Part shown: positions 1 to 4,964 of the stretch, one piece after another
Position numbering within the stretch: position 1 is the stretch's first letter
Layout: each line of letters starts with the position of its first letter
Assembly: GCA_028715025.1 (NCBI GenBank)
Contig: JAQTLG010000121.1
Location: 1 to 5,776, forward strand
DNA length: 5,776 nucleotides
From: Dehalococcoidia bacterium
Lineage (GTDB): Bacteria; Chloroflexota; Dehalococcoidia; GIF9; UBA5629
Direction: 5' to 3'
Notes under the pieces: generated by a model
The model's input: the letters and a program-made list of their open reading frames with translations, nothing else
What the model was told of the DNA's origin: nothing
The model's database searches: none
Made by a program: the position numbers and the translations under genes

Positions 1-437
1 CACAGTATTGAGCAGGATGGGGAAAAAAGCTCCCAGCCAGATCAGGAATACAGCAGGCTTGAAACCCAGTCCAAACCACAGCATAGCCAGTGGTATCCAG
101 GCCAGTGGCGGGATAGGGCGCAGCAGTTCTATGATCGGCTCAAGCAGGTCTCGGGCATTTCGCCACCAACCGATGATGATGCCCAGGAATATTCCCGTCA
201 CTCCCGCCAGCGCAAAACCGACCATGACCCTCCAGAGGCTGATCAATGTATTCCCTATCAGCTCGCCAGCCCATGACAATCCAGGAGGACCGGGTGCGAC
301 TAACAGCTGCCCGAGGGCAACAATTACGGCAACAGGAGTCGGAAAAAGCTGAGGTATATTGGCCAGGAGGGCTGCCCCTTCCCAGATTAATAGGAACAGG
401 AGGATCGATATTAGTCGTAAAGGACGCGTGGCTTCAC
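1..437 (-). CDS. ABC transporter permease, SsuC/TauC-like (partial, start region disrupted)
   Basis: This is the inner-membrane permease of a nitrate/sulfonate/taurine-type importer, read on the minus strand and cut by the left edge after about 140 codons. From about 420 down to 1 the frame is open and shows a first membrane helix (LISILLFLLIWEGAALLA), the family's periplasmic FPTPVAV segment, the SLWRVMVGFALAGVTGIFLG helix and the LRPIPPLAWIPLAMLWFGLG stretch typical of SsuC/TauC. The EAA coupling loop would lie beyond the window. The oddity is the start: between the in-frame stop at 457-459 and the first helix there is no ATG, GTG or TTG. A GTG at 437-435 overlaps the TGA of the binding-protein gene in the GTGA arrangement usual for coupled genes, but its frame reaches TAA at 413-411. 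One extra base in the short A run at 419-421 would give an N-terminus MKPRVLLRLISILLF. The gene therefore carries a frameshift or a sequence error, or uses a rare start. The family call is firm; the 5' end is not. Confidence 0.85.
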
Positions 438-1432
438 CTCTGCAGGTATTTGGTATCTACAACCATCTCGACAAATTTATCCAAATCCGGGACATCATCA
501 GTTGTTATTATCGGCCTGATAGCTCCTGTCTCACCAAGATTGATGATGTCTCCAACAAATTTCTTGACGTCGTCCTTATTAAGAGAATAGGTGTATTTAA
601 CCCGCTGGAAGGCATTGTCTATAATTGCAGAATCCAGTTTGGTCCATTTGCTGGCAATAGCTTTGGCCTCGTCAGGGTTGGCCTCTATATAATCAATAGC
701 CCTGCGATGTGCACGTATTACCGAAGCTACGGCACTATCCTGCGAACGGATGAAATCACCCCCGGCTACTATCACGCAGCAGGGATGACCGGGCCAGATA
801 TCCTTTGATTCCACGAGGACTTTACCGTAGCCGCCTACCACGGATTTGGCCACGAAAGGCTCCCATACAAAGTATCCGTCGATGCGCCCGGTCTGCAGGG
901 ACTGCGGCATGTCCGGAGGTTTAACCGTGCCGGGTATAAGTTCGATATCGTTGTAACCCAAGTTGTTTCCAGCCAGCAGCATTCCGAACATCACATACTG
1001 TATCGATCCAGGCGCGGGCGTGGCTATTTTTTTGGACTTCAGTTCGGAAATGGTGGTTATATCTGTACGGGTCACCAGACCGGAACCCTCCAGATTGACG
1101 CCTGATACTATGGAAAGCGGAATCTTGCGGGCAGCCGCCATCACGGCAGGCGCCATTCCAACATAGCCCATATCGATCTGGCCGGCTGCCAGGGCATCCA
1201 TCTCTGCAGGACCGGCCTCGAAGGGCCCCACCACCTCGATATCCAGCCCCTCCTCAGTGAAAAATCCTTTGTCCTGGGCCACAAAGAACGGCAACTGGTG
1301 CAGATCGCCCAGCAGATAGCCGATACGTATCGAGGACGGCTTGGCAGGCGCACAGCCCCACAGACCACTGATCGGGAGAAATAACAACGATGCCAGCACA
1401 ATACTCATCAGCAGCTTGAATAAAAGTTTCAT
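434..1432 (-). CDS. ABC transporter substrate-binding lipoprotein, NMT1/SsuA-TauA type
   Basis: A 332-residue solute-binding protein that would deliver a small substrate to the downstream permease. Residues 1-27 form a lipoprotein signal: K3 and K6, a hydrophobic stretch, then GLWGC with Cys27 as the likely lipidated residue (Trp at -2 is unusual for a lipobox). Family signatures follow: the LPFFVAQDKGFFTEEGLDIEVV opening of the first lobe, the DALAAGQIDMGYVGMAPAVM loop, a KIATPAPGSIQYV segment and the LQTGRIDGYFVWEPFVAKS hinge region. These place it with the NMT1/THI5-like binding proteins used for nitrate, aliphatic sulfonates, taurine and thiamine precursors. The exact ligand cannot be read from the sequence. 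The ATG at 1432 is preceded by a purine-rich AGGTGGAG (about 1443-1436). The gene ends 4 nt inside the presumed permease start, so the two are probably coupled. It is transcribed away from the LarA-like operon. Confidence 0.93.
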   Translation of the reverse strand: MKLLFKLLMSIVLASLLFLPISGLWGCAPAKPSSIRIGYLLGDLHQLPFFVAQDKGFFTEEGLDIEVVGPFEAGPAEMDALAAGQIDMGYVGMAPAVMAAARKIPLSIVSGVNLEGSGLVTRTDITTISELKSKKIATPAPGSIQYVMFGMLLAGNNLGYNDIELIPGTVKPPDMPQSLQTGRIDGYFVWEPFVAKSVVGGYGKVLVESKDIWPGHPCCVIVAGGDFIRSQDSAVASVIRAHRRAIDYIEANPDEAKAIASKWTKLDSAIIDNAFQRVKYTYSLNKDDVKKFVGDIINLGETGAIRPIITTDDVPDLDKFVEMVVDTKYLQR

Positions 1433-1453
1433 CTACTCCACCTGATTCAGCAA

Positions 1454-1482
1454 ATTATACCAGTAGCCGGACAGTTGATTAA
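1454..1482 (-). promoter_or_regulatory. Predicted promoter of the ABC transporter genes
   Basis: Read leftward, TATAAT at 1459-1454 is a perfect -10 box preceded by TGG, which makes an extended -10. A weak -35 (TTAATC, 1482-1477) lies 17 bp upstream. Transcription would begin near 1447 and leave a leader of roughly 15 nt that already contains the Shine-Dalgarno sequence. A second leftward TATAAT lies at 1488-1483 inside the palindrome, but its -35 is poor. Confidence 0.5.
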
Positions 1483-1503
1483 ATTATACAATATTTGTAT
1501 AAT
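1475..1503 (+). promoter_or_regulatory. Predicted distal promoter P1 of the LarA-like operon
   Basis: TTGATT at 1475-1480, a 17-bp spacer, then a perfect TATAAT at 1498-1503 fit a sigma70-type promoter. Initiation near 1510 would give a leader of about 120 nt before the GTG at 1631. The -10 box and the whole spacer lie inside the inverted repeat at 1481-1505, so a protein bound there would block this promoter. Confidence 0.55.
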
Positions 1504-1505
1504 TT
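1481..1505. promoter_or_regulatory. Perfect inverted repeat, candidate operator
   Basis: AAATTATACA (1481-1490) and its exact reverse complement TGTATAATTT (1496-1505) flank a 5-bp spacer, ATATT. Nine of the ten bases recur as AAATTATAC at 1452-1460, 29 bp to the left, over the leftward -10 box. The symmetry and the position between two divergent genes suggest a dimeric repressor site. No regulator gene is present in the window. Part of the similarity comes from the -10 hexamers themselves, but the 10-bp arms extend beyond them. Confidence 0.6.
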
Positions 1506-1542
1506 GTCTAATGCCGGTGACAGAGGATTAGTGGTTTGGATA

Positions 1543-1564
1543 GATATTATACGTGTGATATTAT
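1543..1564 (+). repeat. Short direct repeat in the 5' leader
   Basis: GATATTAT occurs at 1543-1550 and again at 1557-1564, start to start 14 bp. It lies between promoters P1 and P2. It might be an activator site or chance in an AT-rich stretch. Confidence 0.3.
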
Positions 1565-1574
1565 GAGGCCGCCT

Positions 1575-1603
1575 TTGAACCTGACCAATGGGTAAGCTAT
1601 AAC
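1575..1603 (+). promoter_or_regulatory. Predicted proximal promoter P2 of the LarA-like operon
   Basis: TTGAAC at 1575-1580 and TATAAC at 1598-1603 are separated by exactly 17 bp, a reasonable match to sigma70 consensus (4 of 6 and 5 of 6 positions). Initiation near 1610 would give a leader of about 20 nt carrying the Shine-Dalgarno sequence. It lies outside the palindrome, so it could give expression independent of P1. Confidence 0.5.
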
Positions 1604-1617
1604 CGATCTTAATTGTT

Positions 1618-1624
1618 AAGGAGG
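1618..1624 (+). promoter_or_regulatory. Ribosome binding site that fixes the GTG start at 1631
   Basis: AAGGAGG at 1618-1624 is a near-perfect Shine-Dalgarno sequence with 6 nt between it and GTG 1631. An in-frame TTG at 1613 lies upstream of this site, would place the ribosome binding site inside the gene, and is therefore unlikely to be the start. Confidence 0.85.
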
Positions 1625-1630
1625 ATAACG

Positions 1631-3085
1631 GTGAGCAATAAAAAAATCCAGGCAGACTATTGGGATAAGAAGATAGATATCGAGGTGCCGGGAGATACGG
1701 TGGTGGGAGAGATACCCAATCCTCCAGCCTTACAGGACCCCGAAAAAGCTATACGGGACGCCATTGCAAAGCCGATCGGCGCTCCGCCCCTGGCCGAGCT
1801 GGCCAAAAAGGCGCGTAACGGCAAGGTCACCATCGGTTTTGATGACCCGTCCCGGCCCGGGAAGCCGAGGCAGATGATTATCCCTATTCTGATAGAAGAG
1901 CTTCTGAAGGCAGGTGTGAAAGAAGAAAATATCTATTTACTGTGCGGCAGCGGCAATCATTGCAAATGGACCGATCTGCAATTAAGGGCTTATCTGGGTC
2001 CCGCCATATATGACAGGTTTGCGCCCGGCGGCAGTGCGTCAAGAGTAATCAACCATGATTGCCATGACACTGAAAACCTCTTATATATGGGCACGTCTGC
2101 CATGGGCGACTATGTAGAGTACAACAGGGCACTGCAGGATTCCGATCTTTTTATTTATACCGGCACAGTTGTAGTTTCAAATTGGGGCGGTATGACGGGC
2201 ACCGGCGTGATAATCGGTTTTCCCAGCACGCGCAGTATGACATCAACACACGGTTTTCCGGTGGTCGGCCATCCCGATTCCTGTCATGGCAACCAGCATA
2301 CCATGATGTATCGTGCTCACAAGGAAGCTGTCATGGCTCAGATTGAAAAATGCACCGGCAAACGCGTATTTTATGTAGATGTCGTCCCAACCGCCGGTGG
2401 CGCCCCGGCCGGTGTTTTTGCGGGCTATTCGCCCGAGATCAACGAGCCTACCTGGAAATTTGCCGAGAGCATCTATCATATGGAGGTGCCTCAAGCCGAC
2501 GTGCTTATTTACGGTGTCCCGCGCTACTCGCTTTACGGCGAAACCAGCAATCCTCTCATAGCGCTGGCTGCAGCGTGCGCCCCTGTAAGAATGTGGGTCA
2601 ACAAGCCATTGTTGAGAGAAGGTGGTGTTGTTATAGCGCTGGCTCATTGCGACGGAACTATAGATGAAAGGTCTCACCCTTCGTATGCGGAAATACTTGA
2701 CCTCTACCGGAACTGCTTCTCTATGCGGGAGTTGTCCGTCTATGAAGAGGAGTTCATGTACCGCGAGGACCTCATTTTCAAGTACAGGCATGCTCATGCC
2801 TATGCGCCGGTGCACGGATTCTGGCTGATGTATGAAAGCGAGTACGCCCTTAACCAGGCCAATAAAATCATCATGGCCGGCGTGCCGGGCATGGATAATC
2901 CTCTGGCACAGGTACAGGTCAGCGGCACCGGCGGGCCCGGCGCGGTACGCGATGTAGGCTGCACCCCTGCAAGGGATTTCGGTGAAGCCATGAAGATAGC
3001 CGAGAAAGTCGTGGGAAAAAATCCGCGGGTCATGGCCTGTCCATCTTTCTGGACCAGGATCAGACCCCGGTTCTACGTTAAATAG
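1631..3085 (+). CDS. LarA-like (DUF2088, lactate racemase superfamily) protein
   Basis: A 484-residue protein related to nickel-pincer-nucleotide lactate racemase and other 2-hydroxyacid racemases or epimerases. The start is GTG 1631, set by AAGGAGG. The N-terminal domain carries the family DxxRP signature (DDPSRP, Asp72 and Arg75), the LIEELLKAG helix and the GSGNHCKWT motif (His110, matching LarA His108). The linker and second domain show the NHDCHD motif (141-146), the LGTxxxG-like MGTSAMG (153-159) and the GGMTGTGVIIGFP region (186-198). In LarA this last region reads PHxFAGxTGGxK. By my hand alignment the positions of LarA His174 and of Lys184, which tethers the cofactor, are Ser183 and Val193 here, while His207 may stand for the Ni ligand His200. 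It may therefore be a divergent member that does not bind the cofactor covalently, or does not racemise lactate. It leads the operon with the four-cysteine protein and the 2-KPCC relative, which suggests a hydroxy-acid-like intermediate. Superfamily is confident; reaction unknown. Confidence 0.85.
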   Translation: MSNKKIQADYWDKKIDIEVPGDTVVGEIPNPPALQDPEKAIRDAIAKPIGAPPLAELAKKARNGKVTIGFDDPSRPGKPRQMIIPILIEELLKAGVKEENIYLLCGSGNHCKWTDLQLRAYLGPAIYDRFAPGGSASRVINHDCHDTENLLYMGTSAMGDYVEYNRALQDSDLFIYTGTVVVSNWGGMTGTGVIIGFPSTRSMTSTHGFPVVGHPDSCHGNQHTMMYRAHKEAVMAQIEKCTGKRVFYVDVVPTAGGAPAGVFAGYSPEINEPTWKFAESIYHMEVPQADVLIYGVPRYSLYGETSNPLIALAAACAPVRMWVNKPLLREGGVVIALAHCDGTIDERSHPSYAEILDLYRNCFSMRELSVYEEEFMYREDLIFKYRHAHAYAPVHGFWLMYESEYALNQANKIIMAGVPGMDNPLAQVQVSGTGGPGAVRDVGCTPARDFGEAMKIAEKVVGKNPRVMACPSFWTRIRPRFYVK

Positions 3086-3115
3086 CATAAATTATATAAA
3101 TTCAGGAGGCATAAG

Positions 3116-3331
3116 ATGCGTCTGCAGTCTTATCAGGGCGAAATCAAGGACCACCTGCAATACCTGGGAATCTGGGACAACCTTGTTGCGGGGAAGCTCA
3201 AATGCTTTGTCTGCAAAGTAAAATTAAATACGAACAACTTCGGTTTGGCTTTTAAAAACTTCGACAAACTGGAGACAACCTGTAACAAGCTTGATTGCGT
3301 GCGTACCGTCACTCACGTTTTAAAGGACTGA
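3116..3331 (+). CDS. Small four-cysteine protein, unknown function
   Basis: A 71-residue basic protein that I do not recognise. It has a strong Shine-Dalgarno AGGAGG (3104-3109) 6 nt before its ATG and lies 30 nt after the LarA-like gene and 32 nt before the 2-KPCC relative, so it is very likely translated from the same mRNA. Residues 27-33 give KLKCFVC (Cys30, Cys33) and residues 56-61 give CNKLDC (Cys56, Cys61). The resulting CxxC-x22-CxxxxC pattern would suit a zinc ribbon or treble-clef fold or, less likely, an iron-sulfur site. There is no signal peptide or membrane segment, so it should be cytoplasmic. It could be an accessory subunit or a metal- or electron-handling partner of a neighbouring enzyme. 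This is inferred from position only. Confidence 0.8.
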   Translation: MRLQSYQGEIKDHLQYLGIWDNLVAGKLKCFVCKVKLNTNNFGLAFKNFDKLETTCNKLDCVRTVTHVLKD

Positions 3332-3363
3332 ATCTCATTTGACTAATATGCAGGAGATATAAA

Positions 3364-4860
3364 ATGACAACTTTTTACGATAACAGAAGACCGTTTGACA
3401 ATTATGATCCTACTACCAGGGAGTGGGACGCCATATTTATCGGCGGCGGAGCGTCAGGAAGGTTCGGCTCATCTTATTTCCGCGCCATGGGCGGCAACCA
3501 GTTAACCATCGAGGCCGACAATCACCTGGGCGGTAAATGCTGCAAGAACGCCTGCGTGCTGCACCATTACCTGTATGAGATTGCAGTTGAGCTGGATAAG
3601 GCGAGAATCTGGGACAAGAAGGAGTACTGGCCCAAGTTTCCCAGGAAAAACGGCAAGGTCGAAATATTGCCCATACTGCGGGATTACCATATCGGACGTG
3701 AATATGTCTTCGATTTCATGTTCCATCAGAGCAAGGAGCAGCTCAAACTTCAGTTCCTGCTCAATCAACGCGCTTCAGTCCTTGATGCACATACTGTGGC
3801 AGTCGAGGGAAAGGGCGAGTTTAAAACGAAGAACATTATAGTAGCGGCTGGCGCCGGTCCGGCCATGCCCCCGGTACCTGGAACTAACCTCAAGGGCGTA
3901 TATACTTACGCAGACTTTCTCGAGCTCGACTACGAGCCTAAAGATGTTGTTGTTGTGGGCGCCTCCAAGAGCGGGCTGCCCTGGGCTGCCTTTTTCAATG
4001 CAGTCGGCTGCAACACCACGGTGGTCGAGATGATGCCGGCTCTCAGCCAGTTCCCCATCGACGATGATGTGCGGGAATACACTCTGCGCATGATGAAGAT
4101 CAGAGGCCTGCCTGTGCTCGACGAGACCATGCTGGTCTCAATCAACGGGAGTGGCTCGGTTAAATCTGTGACGGTCAAGGGGAAAGATGGCGTGGAAAAG
4201 GTTATTAAAGCGGATCTGGTTTATCTGGGAACCGGGTGCACACCACGCTCTGAGATAGTCACTCCGATAGGAGTAAAAACCGGCCCCAAGAAAGAGATAA
4301 TCATTGATAAACACATGGCGACCAATGTACCTGGGATATATGCCAGTGGCGATATCACCGGAGGTGTCATGGAGATGTGGAAGGCCAGACAAGGCGGCAT
4401 GATGGCGGCCAAGAATATACTCGGCGCTCCCGCGGAATTCGAGACTGAGCTGTTCGCTGACACCCTGCATACCTTCTATGAGACAACCTGGGTAGGCATG
4501 ACCGAAAAAGAGGCCAAAGAGAAGGTCGGGCAGGTCTTTGTGGTCAGGATGCCGATACAGGGTTACAAGAACTGGCTGCCTTTGCCTCTGGCCGAGGGGA
4601 CCATGCAGTATGCCCACCAGTGGCCGGACCTGTCTGGATTCCAGAAGATTATTTACGATGCAAAGAGCCGTAAATTCCTGGGTGCACAGCACGTCGGCTA
4701 CGGGGGCAAAGATTCTTTCCAGTACCTGCTGTACTTGCTTAAAAAAGGCGCGACTATCGATGATATTGCCAATCTGACGGAGCTGTTCATCAATCCCACT
4801 CATTTTATCCAGCTCTCACGCTTGCGCTCCGGTATGAAGAACCTTGTGGACCTGGGTTAA
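3364..4860 (+). CDS. 2-ketopropyl-CoM oxidoreductase/carboxylase (2-KPCC) family FAD disulfide oxidoreductase
   Basis: A 498-residue flavoprotein of the disulfide oxidoreductase family. Known 2-KPCC (XecC, 523 residues) cleaves the thioether of 2-ketopropyl-coenzyme M with NADPH and carboxylates the product to acetoacetate. The FAD domain begins DAIFIGGGASGRFGS (22-36) and the NAD(P) domain has VVVVGASKSG (195-204). The LGGKCCKNAC motif holds the redox pair Cys59/Cys64. ASGD (327-330) is the second FAD contact, and residues from about 375 form the dimerisation domain. The C-terminus ELFINPTHFIQLSRLRSG keeps Phe475 and His480, matching the Phe501-His506 dyad that replaces the usual His-Glu in 2-KPCC, plus Gln483 (Gln509). 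Arg33 and Arg342 match the sulfonate-binding Arg56 and Arg365; Met119 and Met338 match Met140 and Met361. Differences: His84 is Lys61, His137 is Phe116, Cys60 adds a vicinal thiol, and Glu222 ends the second strand of the NAD domain. XecC was aligned from memory. The ATG has AGGAG (3352-3356) at good spacing. Family firm; substrate and carboxylation unproven. Confidence 0.9.
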   Translation: MTTFYDNRRPFDNYDPTTREWDAIFIGGGASGRFGSSYFRAMGGNQLTIEADNHLGGKCCKNACVLHHYLYEIAVELDKARIWDKKEYWPKFPRKNGKVEILPILRDYHIGREYVFDFMFHQSKEQLKLQFLLNQRASVLDAHTVAVEGKGEFKTKNIIVAAGAGPAMPPVPGTNLKGVYTYADFLELDYEPKDVVVVGASKSGLPWAAFFNAVGCNTTVVEMMPALSQFPIDDDVREYTLRMMKIRGLPVLDETMLVSINGSGSVKSVTVKGKDGVEKVIKADLVYLGTGCTPRSEIVTPIGVKTGPKKEIIIDKHMATNVPGIYASGDITGGVMEMWKARQGGMMAAKNILGAPAEFETELFADTLHTFYETTWVGMTEKEAKEKVGQVFVVRMPIQGYKNWLPLPLAEGTMQYAHQWPDLSGFQKIIYDAKSRKFLGAQHVGYGGKDSFQYLLYLLKKGATIDDIANLTELFINPTHFIQLSRLRSGMKNLVDLG

Positions 4861-4869
4861 AACCTGCGC

Positions 4870-4898
4870 TTTACATCAGTTTATATAGCAGCTATTAT
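4870..4898 (+). promoter_or_regulatory. Predicted internal promoter upstream of the SDR gene
   Basis: TTTACA at 4870-4875, a 17-bp spacer and TATTAT at 4893-4898 each match sigma70 consensus at five of six positions. The site lies in the 104-nt gap after the 2-KPCC relative, the largest gap in the operon, so the dehydrogenase may have its own transcript. No terminator hairpin with a T run is visible in this gap. Confidence 0.4.
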
Positions 4899-4964
4899 TG
4901 CCGTGGATCAGGCTTAGCTAAAACTAATTACTGGAGACAGTGAACGTACAAAGGTGGTTGACTG

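Noticed and set aside
359..808. Plus-strand reading frames opposite the binding protein and permease
   Set aside because: The minus strand encodes clear ABC transporter proteins here; the plus-strand products look random.
1613..1630. TTG at 1613 as the start of the LarA-like gene
   Set aside because: The Shine-Dalgarno sequence at 1618-1624 lies downstream of it and points to GTG 1631.
1510..1630. Riboswitch in the leader of the LarA-like operon
   Set aside because: No consensus core of a known class was found by eye; only weak pairings such as GGT/ACC around 1591-1604.
2243..3088. Long minus-strand reading frame (281 codons) opposite the LarA-like gene
   Set aside because: It mirrors a gene with clear family motifs and a strong ribosome binding site, and its own translation shows no recognisable domain.
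4138..4803. Minus-strand reading frame of 221 codons opposite the 2-KPCC relative
   Set aside because: It is antisense to a highly conserved flavoprotein domain and has no recognisable motif.
3364..4860. Mercuric reductase or dihydrolipoamide dehydrogenase as the name for the flavoprotein
   Set aside because: The HPTxxE dyad is absent and the C-terminal NPTHFIQLSRL plus the paired arginines match 2-KPCC instead.
4886..4896. ATAGC-A-GCTAT palindrome as a terminator after the 2-KPCC relative
   Set aside because: The arms are 5 bp with a 1-nt loop and there is no T run after it; it more likely reflects the AT-rich promoter region.
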